From Fomitopsis serialis (taxonomy: Eukaryota > Basidiomycota > Agaricomycetes > Polyporales > Fomitopsidaceae): 53,070 bases of DNA. This document shows positions 17,677 to 29,017 of the stretch, in pieces. The stretch is from contig NW_025955235.1 in assembly GCF_022376445.1 (NCBI RefSeq), forward strand, positions 1 through 53,070, written 5' to 3'. A program made the position numbers and the translations under genes. The stretch's first letter is position 1. Each line of letters starts with the position of its first letter. The notes under the pieces are model-generated. The model saw only the letters and a program-made list of their open reading frames with translations. It was not told the DNA's origin and ran no database searches.

Positions 17677-19490
17677 TCAGTCCCTCGCAACCTGCACGCA
17701 CACCTTCCCGACGTGCTGCCGGCTCTCCAGATGCTCGTACGCCCCGCGCGTCTCCTCAAACGGGGATACCTTGTCCACGACAGGCTTGAGCCCCGTCGCG
17801 TTGATCAGCCGCACGAGCGCCTCGAACCTACGATCCGAACGCGTGAGCTGCGGGGCGCGGTGGAGATGGGGAGTCTGACGTACTGCGTGCGCGAGCCGAT
17901 GAGGATGCCGCGGACGAGGGCTCCCCTGAGGACGATACTAGCACCGGGGGCAAGACGCGTTGACCGGAGTTCAAACATTATACGGACATCTTCCGACTTA
18001 TGACATATTTTCCCTCGATGTTATTCCTCAGGACATCGCACGACCATGCCAAGTGTCTCTCAGATGTTCGGAGAAAAGAACATTGTATGGACAGCACTGC
18101 TGTTTGCGACTCGAACATGCCAAATGTGCATGTCATGTTCGGAGAGCAAACATTGTACTGTCACAGGGTATGTTTATAGCGTGACCTCGATTAGGACATG
18201 TGTAAACCAACCACAATGTTTGTATGCACAACATTGTGCCGACATACCATGACCATGAAGCATTGTGTTCTCATGTTCATGCACCGGACATTTTGAAGAT
18301 TTGGGGAGTTAACATTCCAAGGACATGTGTGATCATTGAAAGAACATGATTAAGAACCAATGTTTTTACAATGTTGTGACCATGTTTGACCTCCAGACAT
18401 GCACGGTGGTCATACTCGGAACATTGCAAGAACAGTTATCATGTGCTTGCAATGTTCGCTTCATATCACGACGGTGTACACTCGGCATGTACAGACACAG
18501 AACATGTGGCTTACAGATGAGGATCATGCATAGTGTTTGGTCTATGCACTCTTATGGAACACACCATGAACACACCTCAGGTTAATCGTCCAGACAATGA
18601 TAATGCTGTTGCAATGCTTGGGACTTCGAACACGGGGCAGTCACTGTCAATGATCCTCGAGTGTTCGGCGACTGAACACCGTGGGAACATTTATCATAAG
18701 TCGTAGAATGTCCGTAACATGTTCGCGCGACGAGCAACGCGTCTTGTCCCCAGTGTAGGCAGGTTCGCCATGTCGCGAGCCTGGGGGTCAAGCAACAGTG
18801 AGTGGATTACCTACACCGCCGACAAACCCGATCACGCTGACCGTCCCGCCATACCGCGTGCTCGCGAGCGACTTGTTGATCGTGCCCGCGCCGCCGACGT
18901 CGATGACGTGGTCCACGCCTCGCCCGCCCGTCTACCCGCAGCGGAGCCAGCCTACCCACGCACCCACAGCCAGCACGCGCGTACTCACGATCCGGAAGAC
19001 CTCCTCCTCCCAGTCCGGCGTCTTCTTGTAGTTAATGACATGCTTCGCGCCGAGCTGCTTCGCAACCTCTAGCTTATTGTCGGACGACGAGGTCGCGATG
19101 ACGGTCGCGCCGCTTGCCACCGCGATCTGGAGGCCGAAGATGGAGACGCCGCCCGTACCGAGGACGAGGACAGTGTCACCGCCCTTGAGCGGGTTCGCGC
19201 CCAGGAGCGCGTTGTACGCGGTCACTGCGGCACATCTGCACACGTCGTTGGAAGCGGTGCGTGTAGGAGTCGACTGTGTACTTACGGGAGCGTCGAGGCC
19301 TCGACGTATGACCAGCCATCCGGGATCCTGACGAGACCCTACGCCGCATGAGGACCGTGTGCGTAGACACGGTCGCGGCACGTACGTGTGCGGGTAAGAC
19401 CTTGTACTCGGTGAGGACGCCGTCGATGGGCCCGCCGAGGCCGATGAGCTTGATCTCGTCCGTAATTTTGTCAAAGATGTGGCCGCGTCC
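17677..19490 (-). pseudogene. Decayed MDR oxidoreductase copy (ADH-C), exons 3 (part) to 8, interrupted by a miniature transposon
   Basis: Reading the minus strand from 19490, a truncated exon 3 ([27 protein letters not shown]), exon 4 ([14 protein letters not shown]), exon 5 ([20 protein letters not shown] to [13 protein letters not shown]), exon 6, exon 7 and exon 8 ([19 protein letters not shown] to VCVQVARD, stop 17679-17677) follow the intact gene plan. Exons 1-2 and the start of exon 3 are missing. Exon 7 is split by an 814-bp element at 17942-18755. The nucleotide-binding GTGGVS motif survives, but the truncation and the insertion make it non-functional. It faces the S3 gene tail to tail, as ADH-D faces S1. 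Confidence 0.85.
17942..18755. mobile_element. CACTA-like miniature inverted-repeat element, 814 bp
   Basis: The ends are imperfect inverted repeats of about 80 bp starting CACCGGGGGCAAGACGCGTTG and (reverse complement of the right end) CACTGGGGACAAGACGCGTTG when split after 20 bases. A 3-bp direct repeat TAG flanks it (17939-17941 and 18756-18758). The paralogous empty site 'gatactaggcg' in ADH-D confirms both boundaries. CACT-type termini plus a 3-bp duplication fit the CACTA superfamily. PIF/Harbinger is an alternative. The interior has no ORF of note but many short ACATTGT, GAACAT and GACATGT words in both orientations. It is non-autonomous. Confidence 0.8.
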
Positions 19491-19529
19491 AGAGAAACAC
19501 GCCGAGTCGATCACAGGGTGCGTAAACCC

Positions 19530-20160
19530 CTGAGGCCTGAAGCCGTAGCCCAGGTGAAACACAGGTGTTGGTCTCTGCACCGCGACGGCAAGAGCAATAT
19601 TGCGAGTTTGCTGACGAGGCATGCAGGGTAAGTATGTAGTAATGTCGGTTCGTCAGTGTCAGCATTCATAAGTATTCCGTTACGCACAGTAGTACTAGGA
19701 GAGCGCTGCCATGACAGAGCCTTTCCGCTGAATCATCGCGTCTGGTGTTGCTGAGTGTGATCCACTTGCGTGCGAGCGTCGTTACAGAGTTAGAACAGTT
19801 GAAACAGGCCGAGGTCGTCGATCGCCGGGAAGTGTATGCCCGACGGGAGCGGAGAGCGGTAGGCGCCCTATCCTTGTCTGCTCACGACGACCTTCTGCCC
19901 ACAGCCAGCTTCTGCGCCCATCTCACCACAGAGCCCCCGGTGCGCCCGACGATCGACGCCGCTCTTCTTTGTGCACAGCCGGTCAACGTAGCACAGCGAC
20001 GCATGACGTCACGGAAAGCCCTTCGGCGTGTGCTGTCGCGTTCTCGAGGAGGCTGCTATCGACCGGGGCAAGGCGCACGGACGGGCCGGGCTGGTGATTG
20101 GTGAGAGGAGAACATGTCGTCACCCACCGACGATCGCTCGTACAGTTCACCCACCCCCGT
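19530..20160 (+). pseudogene. Relic of S-gene 3' part and flank upstream of ADH-A
   Basis: Around 19790-20110 the plus strand keeps weak similarity to the S4 relic: LKQAEVVDRREVYARRERR against AADHRVEAYARYEQ, then the shared flank 'gaggctgctatcgac' to 'gtgattggtgagaggag'. No signal-peptide exon was found. The rest of the stretch (19530-19780) holds no recognised gene. Confidence 0.4.
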
Positions 20161-20260
20161 TTCTGACAAAGCACCTCTCCGTGTCCTCTAAAGCCTGCGC
20201 CAGTCCTCTCTTTCCCACATCCCTTTCTCCGTCTCTACTGCTCTCTGCGACTAGCCCACG

Positions 20261-22930
20261 ATGCCCATCCCCACCACCACCCGCGAGTACCGTCTCCCCA
20301 AGGTGCGTCGCTCGCATCTGACCCATCTGACGTTTGGCGTTGACGCGCCCACAGACGGACGGCTTCCACAACCTGGCGCTCAACGACGCTTCCATCCGTC
20401 CGCCGAAATCGACCGAAGTCCTTGTCAAGGTTCACGCCGTGTCCCTGCAGGTACGTCACGCCCCATTCAGTCCGTCTCCACCGCCGATCTGAACTCTCTC
20501 TGCTAGTTCCGCGACCTCATCATCGCAAAGGGCCAGTACCCCCTCGGCCAGAAGGACAATGTCGTCCCCGGCTCAGACATGGCCGGCGAGATCCTCGCAG
20601 TCGGCGAAGACGTCAAAGACTGGGCCGTCGGCGACAAGGTCTGCGCCAACTTCGCAGTCGACCACATCTTCGGCGACGTCACCGAGGACATCAAGCAATC
20701 CGGCCTCGGCGGGCCCATCGACGGCGTCCTCACAGAGTACAAGGTCCTCCCTGCGCACGTACGTACCTCGCTCTTCGGATCGATGTCTGCCAGTAGCATA
20801 TCTTCAGACCGCACGGCGCGACGCGCGCGCAGAAGCCGAGAGGGGCGCGTGCGATGTATCTCCATGAGCAGTCGGGCGGAGTTGTCCGAGTCCCAAGCGA
20901 TGCTTGCAAGAGGACCCTCCACCATCATCCCAGAGACAGAGCATCCCGACGGTCGTGATGAGTCGGTCCTGCACCAGGCTAGCGGCCCAGCTCATCTCAG
21001 CGCGCGCGCGCTGCGAGAAGCGGTCTATTGATATTTCACTGTTCAACTGTAAACGCCGGCATGGACGCTTGACGCTGACGCGACCTAGTGTCTGGTTAGG
21101 ATCCCGGACGGCTGGTCGTACATCGAGGCATCGACGCTTCCGTGAGTGCCGTCTGTCTCTCTTTTCTTTTTGTGTTTCGGAGGGCGGAGGGCCCTTTACG
21201 AACCTCGGTGATTGGCAAAGCCCCGGGGTCTGGCAGCGGGAGCGACCTATGCTATCCAGGGAAATGCACTTCCACGCACGACTCTGTGGTCGCTGCAGGG
21301 CTTACATCCAGGGTCAACTTCAGTGACTGGGCAGGAGTATGACCCCGCGTCTAGTCGTCTGGGGAGGCCGTCTCGTCGCGGAGTTTTTGTTTTTCGGAGG
21401 GCCCTTTGGACCTTGGCAATTGGCAAAACCCCTGGGTCCGGCAGCGGGAGCCGCCTATGGTATCCAGAGAAATGTGTTTCCCCGCACGAGTTTGTGGTCG
21501 CCTTAGGGCTCACTTGTCCGGAGTCAACTTCCAGCAAACGAGTTATCGATACGCACTCTTGCCAAGTGCACACATGGGTATCGGAGCGGGGCGGCGCGAC
21601 TCGCTATGCGAGTATAGATAGTCGGCTGAATCCTACCGTGGTAGCTCATCGGTGCCTCTGGCGGTTGACAAGGCCCCCGGGTCTGGCAGCGGGAGCCGCC
21701 TATGCGATCCACGGAAACGTGCTTCCAAGCATGACTCTGTGGTCACCGTAGGGTTCACTCATCCAGGGCCAACTTCCAGCAGACGAGATATCGATGCGCA
21801 CTCTTGCGAAGTGCACACACGGGCATCGGAGTGGGGCGGCGGCGCGACTCGCCGTATGAGTACCGGCAGTCTGCAAGATCCTACCGTGGCAGCTCGTCGA
21901 TGTCTCGGCGAGGAGTCCTCTCAGCTCGAGCGGACGCCACCCGGCCCTGCGTGCACACCGGGCGAGAGTGCTTACCGATGTTTCGTTTGCTGGCAATGGA
22001 GTACCGCCCACCATAAGCGGTATGTCCTCGGGTCCAGTCATCTGGCTTATTGATCGCGGGGAGTTCCTCGCCATGCCCCCAGCACTGTCTCGGACTTTAT
22101 GGCGGCGTGCCTCGTTGGTGTGGACGCGTAACGGGCTTGCTGTCTGTCTTTTTTACATGCACTCAACGCCACACAGGTGCGCCGCGGTGACCGCATACAA
22201 CGCGCTCCTGGGCGCGAACCCGCTCAAGGGCGGCGACACCGTCCTCGTCCTCGGCACCGGCGGTGTGTCCATCTTCGGCCTCCAGATCGCCGTCGCGAGC
22301 GGCGCGACGGTCATTGCGACCTCGTCCTCCGACAACAAGCTCGCGGTCGCGAAGAAGCTCGGCGCGAAGCACGTCGTCAACTACAAGAAGACGCCGGACT
22401 GGGAGCAAGAAGTGCTCCGGATCGTGAGTGATCGCTGAATATGGGTACGTAGGTGGGCTGACTCGGCTGTGGGCAGACGGGCGGGCGCGGCGTGGACCAC
22501 GTCATCGAGGTCGGCGGCCCGGGCACGATCAACAAGTCGCTCGCGAGCACGCGGTATGCGGGGACGGTCAGCGTGATCGGGTTCGTCGCGGGGGTACGTA
22601 TTTCATTCGTATCTACGGGTCTTCGCTCACCACCGCCAGGCCGGCGACATGTCGAATCTGCCCGGTATCATCCTGGGCAAGGGCGTACACGTCCGCGGCA
22701 TCCTCATCGGCTCGCGCACGCAGTACGTCCGACTCCCCATCTCCACCGCGCCCCGCAGCTCACGCGGTTCGGATTGTAGGTTCGAGGCACTCGTGCGGCT
22801 GATCGAGACGACGGGGCTGAAGCCCGTCGTGGACAAGGTGTTCGCGTTCGAGGAGACGCGGGCGGCGTACGAGTATCTGGAGAGCCAGCAGCACGTCGGG
22901 AAGGTGTGCGTGCAGGTTGCGAAGGACTGA
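20261..22930 (+). CDS. MDR-family NAD(P)-dependent oxidoreductase (ADH-A), eight exons
   Basis: Exons: 20261-20302, 20355-20450, 20507-20758, 21089-21141, 22177-22423, 22477-22593, 22640-22722, 22780-22930; all junctions GT-AG and in phase, 346 residues. It is a medium-chain dehydrogenase/reductase of the zinc-free MDR7/quinone-reductase-like type. The GroES-like N-domain holds [32 protein letters not shown] and [11 protein letters not shown]. The Rossmann domain has [17 protein letters not shown] and [17 protein letters not shown], then [13 protein letters not shown]. The C-terminal part is [14 protein letters not shown] to [10 protein letters not shown]. Such enzymes use NAD(P)H to reduce or oxidise carbonyl or quinone compounds in the cytosol; the substrate cannot be read. 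Introns 3 (330 bp) and 4 (1,035 bp) are far longer than in ADH-B. Intron 4 holds repeats. Confidence 0.85.
21221..21905 (+). repeat. Three degenerate ~205-245 bp repeats inside ADH-A intron 4
   Basis: Units start with a core like 'gggtctggcagcgggagc' at about 21227, 21433 and 21679 and share 'tctgtggtcgc', 'gggtcaacttc(cagca)' and 'gcgcactcttgc' blocks. The last two copies are the most alike and continue to 'cctaccgtgg.agctc'. Nothing similar is in the 50-bp intron 4 of ADH-B, so this is an expansion specific to ADH-A. Confidence 0.6.
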
Positions 22931-23350
22931 GCGGCGGCCGGGCGGAATGAGGGTGACCGACCGATGAACAAGACAAACGGAAGTCATCTTGAAGTGGGGT
23001 TGTATGTATAATGTATGTACACTATCGCCGGTATGTATGCATCCTCTGCGTTTATAGCAGCGACCTCACGTACTCGAGAGCACGCCGTGATGTCAACGCC
23101 AGTGTACGATGACACCGTACCCTCACTGTCGACTCGAGCCTCGGTCCCATGGCCCGTTCCGGGACCGTACCTGCCTTCCTGCAATCGTCCTCCATGTTGA
23201 GTCCAGGGCCAGTGGGTGCAGGCTGCCACACGTAACCCCATGTGTGCTCCAGTTTCGTCAACTCGGAGGTCGCAGTCCGCCTCTGCCGGAGCTGGTACAG
23301 TCACTGCGGAAGGGTGGGAAGGCTTCCCCCGCTACAGTGACAGCGAGTGC
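22931..23350. other. ADH-A 3' flank
   Basis: No gene. The first 180 bp repeat the 3' flank of ADH-B (25782-25965), including 'gaacaagacaaacggaagtc' and 'ttgtatgtataatgtatg'. These conserved strings are probably the 3' UTR and polyadenylation region. Confidence 0.5.
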
Positions 23351-23552
23351 ACCGGTCGGTGAGTGCATTCATGACCATCCCGACGGCGTCGCTCTCTTGC
23401 TTACCTTCCCGCCGCCGCCAACGCAACGCCCAGCCTTGTTTGCCCGCTGAACGTTTCATACCGCGAACGCGCCGCCGAACGTTTCATACCGACATATCCG
23501 TGCCCTGTCTTCAAACACCATCGTCCTGCCGGTCCACCTCGAGTCCCCGTCC

Positions 23553-24080
23553 AAACTGCGCCTGTCCATATCTCGTCTCCGTGGTGGTGTTTGCTTCGTC
23601 TGTCGTGCCCCGCCCCATATCCTCGTTCGCGTACGTGACGTTTCGCATTTGCAGACTCAGCCCGACCGACTGAGTCACCTTGGTCACACCTTCTATTAGC
23701 TTCCGGGACGACACTGATCTTGCGGAGCGAGCTCTCGGTGATCTGGATACACTCCGCCTCTTTGGCCGGGGCTTCTCTGGTGAATGGTTAGCTGCACGCG
23801 CGCAGTCCGACCCAGGGACTGGCCACCGCGACTCTTGCCCTTGGAGGAAACAACGGTTTCCTCGCAGTGTTCATTACAGAGAAACACGACCGCGCCGCCG
23901 ATCACCGGGTGGAAGCATACGCCCGGTACGAGCAAGACGTTAGTAGGCGCTGTGCGACTGTCTGCTCACGAACACGTCCGTCTAGACCTGCAAGGTGCTG
24001 CCCAACCCATCTCGCCACAGAGCTCCTTGTGCACTCGACGACCGGCGCAGCTCTTCTTTGCGCGCATCTTGTCAACCTAG
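23553..24080 (+). pseudogene. Decayed S-family copy (S4)
   Basis: The signal-peptide exon survives as nucleotide similarity, but its ATG has become CTG ('ccaaactgcgcctg' against 'tcaagatgcgcctc'). The intron (23631-23699) and second exon are recognisable: FRDDTDLAERALGDLDTL. After about 23835 the S-like reading (NNGFLAVFITEKHDRAADHR, VEAYARYEQD) lies in another frame, so there is a frameshift. A 5' UTR-intron donor is retained near 23358. It lies upstream of ADH-B in the same orientation. Confidence 0.7.
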
Positions 24081-24378
24081 GGACGGTGAAGCGATGCATG
24101 ACATCACGACACGTTCTCGGGTGTGGTCTGTCGCATTCTCGATGGCCCGAGGTCGCTGCTCTCGACGGGGAGTGAGGCGGACAGACGGGCCGGGCCGGTG
24201 ATTGGTGAGAGGAAGAACATGTTGTCACCCACGGAGGATCGCTGGCACAGTGGACCACTCCCGCTTCTCAAGATCCGACAAAGCACCTCGCCCTGTCGAT
24301 CTGAAGCCTTTTAAAAACCTGCGCCGTCCTCTCTTTCCCACAGCTATCCCCCGTCTCTCGATCCACAGCCCGCCCACG
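24081..24378 (+). promoter_or_regulatory. ADH-B upstream region
   Basis: Shared with the ADH-A upstream region (20000-20260): 'gtgattggtgagaggaa', 'gacaaagcacctc' and 'cctctctttcccaca'. A 'ttttaaaaa' near 24309, about 70 bp before the ATG, is a possible TATA element. The pyrimidine-rich stretch before the start is typical of fungal promoters. Confidence 0.4.
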
Positions 24379-25781
24379 ATGCCCATCCCGAGCACCACCC
24401 GCGAGTATCGTCTCCCCAAGGTGCGTCGCTCGCATCTGGTGAGCAAGACCTCGAGTGCTGACGCGCGCACAGGCGGACGGCTTCCACAACCTGACACTCA
24501 CCGAGGCTTCCATCCATCCGCCCAGGTCCACCGAGGTCCTCGTCAAAGTTCACGCTGTCTCCCTCCAGGTCTGTTCCTCAATTCAGTCTCTCTCCATCGC
24601 AGATCTGAACCCTGACATGCTTCCGTTACCCAGTTCCGCGACCTCGTCGTCGCGAAGGGCCAGTACGCCCTTGGCCAGAAGGACAATGTCGTCCCGGGCT
24701 CAGACATGGCCGGCCAGATTCTCGCCGTCGGCGACGACGTCAAGGACTGGGCCGTCGGCGACAAGATCTGCGCCAACTTCTCCGTCGACCACATCTTTGG
24801 CGACGCCTCCCAGCAGATCATCCTCAGCGGCCTCGGCGGACCCATCGACGGCGTCCTCACCGAGTACAAGATCCTGCCCGCGCACGTACGTGACTCGCCC
24901 TTCTCTATGCGCGCGATCCTCACTCGAAGCAGTCTCTCGTCAGGATCCCGGACGGCTGGTCGTACATCGAGGCCTCGACCCTCCCGTAAGTACACTGTCC
25001 GTTTTTACACACGCCCCTTCCAACGCCACACGCAGATGCGCCGCAGTGACCGCGTACAACGCGCTCCTGGGCGCGAACCCGCTCAAGGGCGGCGACATCG
25101 TCCTCGTCCTCGGCACCGGCGGCGTGTCCATCTTCGGCCTCCAGATCGCCATCGCAAGCGGCGCGACGGTCATCGCGACCTCGTCCTCCGACAACAAGCT
25201 CGCGGTCGCGAAGAAGCTCGGCGCGAAGCACGTCATCAACTACAAGAAGACGCCGGACTGGGAGAAGGAGGTTCTGCGGATTGTGAGTCGTACGCCGTGG
25301 CCGCTCGTGTGTTGACAGTGTGGGCAGACAGGCGGGCGCGGCGTGGACCACGTTATTGAGGTGGGCGGGGCAGGCACGATCAACAAGTCGCTCGCGAGCA
25401 CGCGGATTGCGGGGACGGTCAGCGTGATCGGGTTCGTCGCAGGGGTACGCCTGCCATTCGCATCTGCGGAGTCTGATGCTTACTCTCACAAAGGCCGGCG
25501 ACATCTCGAGCCTGCCTGGCATCATTCTGGGCAGGGGCGCGCTCGTTCGGGGCATTCTCATCGGCTCGCGCACGCAGTACGTCCTCCGTCGCCCCCTCCG
25601 CGCTCCGCAGTTCACGCGTCCGGTTTGTAGGTTTGAGGCGCTTGTGCGGCTGATCGACACGACGGGGCTGAAGCCCGTCGTGGACAAGGTGTTCGCGTTC
25701 GACGAGACGCGGGCGGCGTACGAGTATCTGGAGAGCCAGCAGCACGTCGGGAAAGTGTGCGTGCAGGTCGCCGCGGCGTGA
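24379..25781 (+). CDS. MDR-family NAD(P)-dependent oxidoreductase (ADH-B), eight exons
   Basis: Exons: 24379-24420, 24473-24568, 24634-24885, 24933-24985, 25036-25282, 25328-25444, 25494-25576, 25631-25781; 346 residues, the same exon sizes as ADH-A. All introns are 45-65 bp. Key blocks are [30 protein letters not shown] (nucleotide-binding loop), [34 protein letters not shown] and the C-terminal [10 protein letters not shown]. The catalytic zinc ligands of classical alcohol dehydrogenases are absent, as in MDR7-like enzymes. It is a close recent duplicate of ADH-A. The compact introns suggest it keeps the ancestral structure. Substrate unknown. Confidence 0.88.
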
Positions 25782-25954
25782 GCGGTAGCTGGGCGGACGA
25801 CGCCTACGGTGGCTGGCAAGTGAACAAGACAAACGGAAGTCGTTTCGAAGTGTGGTTGTATGTATAATGTATGTACACTATCGTCGGTATGTAAGCATTC
25901 TCTGCGTGGATAGCAGCGACCTGACACGCGCGACAACACGCTCGAGAGCACGCC

Positions 25955-26215
25955 GTGACGTCATACATCGCTTCAACATCCCTGCATTGGTTGTGCAGGA
26001 AGAGACACGTCGACTGTCGGGCGCACAGGGAGCTCTGTGGTGAGGTGGGCGGCAGAAGGACGTGTTCGCGGGCCGCCTACGGTTGTCCGCTGCGGTTGTG
26101 CATACGCTTCCACCCGATGATCGACGGCCTCGGCGACGTGATAGTGTTTCTCTATAAAGAGGAGCCCGTCGTTTCCTCCAACGACAAGGGTCGCGGCATA
26201 ATGAACGCTCTTTAA
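25955..26215 (-). pseudogene. Inverted fragment of an S-family relic
   Basis: On the minus strand the sequence matches 23820-23945 of S4: 'agagaaacac', 'gatcatcgggtggaagc', and the stretch coding for roughly AEAVDHRVEAYA. It is only an internal piece, with no start or signal exon. Confidence 0.45.
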
Positions 26216-27739
26216 CTTAACTCAGATTGCTTCGCGGGCAGGGGAAGTGGACTGCAGAGCGTGATTCGTGGTCTAGGAAAGTCTCAGGCTTTTGTCTGCC
26301 CGAGACTCGAAAGGCGTCCTTCGACGTCTTAACGTCGTCGTCTTTCCAATTTGCTTCTATGCTGTGGGAGAGTCACAAAGTACGTTTTTCACTATCAAAG
26401 TCTTTTCCACCCGACCAGAGGATGATATATCTACAGTGGAGACACGTACTGCGAGTCAGTAACGCTGACTCCGGACGCGAAGGGGATGTTCTGTCCCGGC
26501 AGGTAATGTATGCGACGGAATACTGATGCACATGAATGTATGTACCGATTGTCAAGCTGACCGCCTCAACTATATGATATGTATGCCATACCTCGCGCGT
26601 CCGCAATGCTTCTGTCGTCCCATAGCAAGGTACCTAGGGCCGCCATCGCGACGACCGTGCTCCCCGTTTCGGTCACTCGTCCGCCTTGGTCTCGGCGATC
26701 CACCCAGTCCTGACCGCCTCCCAATACACGTACCATACCGCGATTCTATGCTCCGCATCGTAAGCACACCTGTCGACCGTCGCGGGTTCAAACGTTCACT
26801 CTCAAGACCGCGTTGATCCAATAACACCGTGTCACACTTGGTTCCACTGGTCTCAAGCTCAACTCCGAGGGGCTCGCCCGGGCCCTCTCCTGGGCTTCCA
26901 CACAGTGCATGTTCTACGCTTCTCTCAGTAATTCCGCCGTATGCTCTGTCGACATGTCCACTTTCTTGGGTGTCCCACCTAGGCCGGCACACTGAGGCTG
27001 CGTCGGTCCAACAACACCACGCCGTCACACACAGTTGGCTCCGCCGGTCGCTGGGATCCCTCGACACTCAGTGGCCCACCCTCTCCTGGGCTACCGCATC
27101 TCGTCGCGTGGGTCTTCGATGGGCACGATGTTGGTATGTATCAGAGAGACGATTCGAAGGCACATACCGTCCGCTGTGACGTGTATTGCGGCTGCTGCAC
27201 TTAACTGACACTGAGTACACGCCGTAGGGCGCCACTGTCACAGACGGCGGACCGGGACCGACAATGAACTCGCAACATTTTCATCATTCACTCGGTTCGA
27301 CTACAACATTGCACAAGGCTATGAAACAAATTCGCGCATGCGATCAGATGTAATGAGACAACGACAGACTCATCAACGACAGCTTCCCCCATCCCCGACG
27401 ACGGGCGAGGATACGTATCCCCAGCTGGCGAGCTGCCTGGTCCAGAATGTCCATGACCTGGGAGGATGCTTCGGCGCTGATCCTATCCATGGGTTCCCGT
27501 ATATCGTCGTGGATTTGCGGCAGTTCTCCCCAGATTTGCGGCAGTGAGTGAGGAGGGAATGCGGAGTTGTAGGATCGAGCAATGGAACACAAACGCGAAC
27601 GGAAATGTTCAATACCGTCCTGCGGGCAGATGTCGATGGAGGGGCTGAGGTAAGTCATACGCTACAACGCAATGAACATCGGAATATATGCTTTGTGAAC
27701 AAACATGCCTCGTACCATAGAGTTCAAAGTCTCCTTTTC
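26216..27739. other. No gene recognised
   Basis: Frames of 60-165 codons occur on both strands but none has a start context, splice pattern or motif I can support. A minus-strand open stretch at 27344-27658 (ending LGIRILARRRGWGKLS) might be a distal exon of the gene at 27740-29017, but no in-phase splice was found. Confidence 0.4.
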
Positions 27740-29017
27740 TCAGTCCTCCACGCAGGTTGCATCGCGTGCTCTCGTCTCGAACTGGTCGAACTCCTTGCGT
27801 TCATACGACAGAACACACACCTCGACGGCGGGAAGGTCCGAATCAGAGTTCGCGCCGGCAACCTTGAAGTGCAGGCCCTGGTCCAAGTTCGAAGGGGCTT
27901 TGCCAACAAGCGCTATCATGAAGTCATGCAGTAGATCGTGCCTTCCAAGAATTGCCGCAATCTGAAGGAGATGTGAACAACGTATCGACTGGACTGTAGT
28001 GAGAAAACACACCTTGCGCACTTGATACGTGGACTCCGCCCGAGTATCCGTTACGACACAAAGAAAGACCTCCGTGCCCGCCACGTCGTTCTCGTAGTCC
28101 CTTCGAACGACACTGTTCTTCATGCTGAATGTCCAGTCCGTGCCTTGCATCATGACCATCTTGGGCACGAAAGCCCTCCTCTTGTACCAAATCATTCCGG
28201 CACTCCGACGCAGAAAGCCGGCCATATAAGCGGCAATGTGTTTGGTAGTGTCCTCCGCGATGGTAGGGGCTTGCACGGTAAGCACACGGCCCTTCTGGAA
28301 GTAATCCACACTGATGGACAGTGGGTATTCTCAATCATCGAGATACGTAACGAGCGAACTCACGAAACACCCTGAAGAAACGCAAGCCAAAGTCCAAGAT
28401 TATCCTCGTCGGGCACTCCCTCCATGTCCCAAATCGAGTTGAACTTGTCCTGCAATAGCAGATACTGATGATGGTTAGTCTCCGTTGCAGACCATACAAG
28501 CCGGCGAGCGTCGATGATGGTCGACTTCGTGGAGTTCCTGTCACAGTATTTGTATCAGATGACACACGAAGGAATCGTCAACGGTATGATACCTTCTTCA
28601 CAAACTCGTGGCACCCATGAGTGAGCTATTCTTCCCCGATATCCCAGATGGCTTTGAAGCAGTCGATGAAGAAATCGTTCGGTCCGCCAGTGACAAGTCG
28701 GACAAGTCGGAAGCGTCGATGACACCCCAGAACTCTAGTGGGATGGGCTCCGTGCCCAGGGGAGCTTGAAGACGGCCGGGACTCTGAAGCAGCGCCATCG
28801 GTTCGTCTCCCTCGTGAACGGCCCGTTCAGTTTGAAATAGTTCAACAAAAGTGTCGCCAGGAGAGCCGCAGTCCAAAGAGAGCGAGCCACTGTGCTCAGG
28901 GCCAGAGGGGTTATGAGGCTGCGCGACGGATGGTGGCTGACTGGCGTCCCAAGAGGTGGTATCGTCTGAGCCGGGGATTGGCTGTCGAGAGCCGGAATCA
29001 GCATCCGAGTCATGCAT
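27740..29017 (-). CDS. Hypothetical protein, four exons
   Basis: Exons on the minus strand are 29017-28602, 28537-28364, 28310-28013 and 27961-27740, in phase, 369 residues. The first donor (GTGAAG) is weak and the start is provisional because the frame is open to about 29161. The N-terminal third is Ser/Pro/Asp-rich (MHDSDADSGSRQPIPGSDD), likely disordered. The rest looks globular: STIIDARRLVWSATETNHHQ, WDMEGVPDEDNLGL, TTKHIAAYMAGFLRR, WYKRRAFVPKMVMMQGTDW, GRHDLLHDFMIALVG. No signal peptide, membrane segment or known catalytic motif is seen. I do not recognise the family. The exon 2-3 and 3-4 junctions are good, which argues for a real gene. Confidence 0.5.

Noticed and set aside
26780..26800. 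tRNA B-box-like 'gggttcaaac'
   Set aside because: No A box, no acceptor-stem pairing and no anticodon arm at the right spacing.
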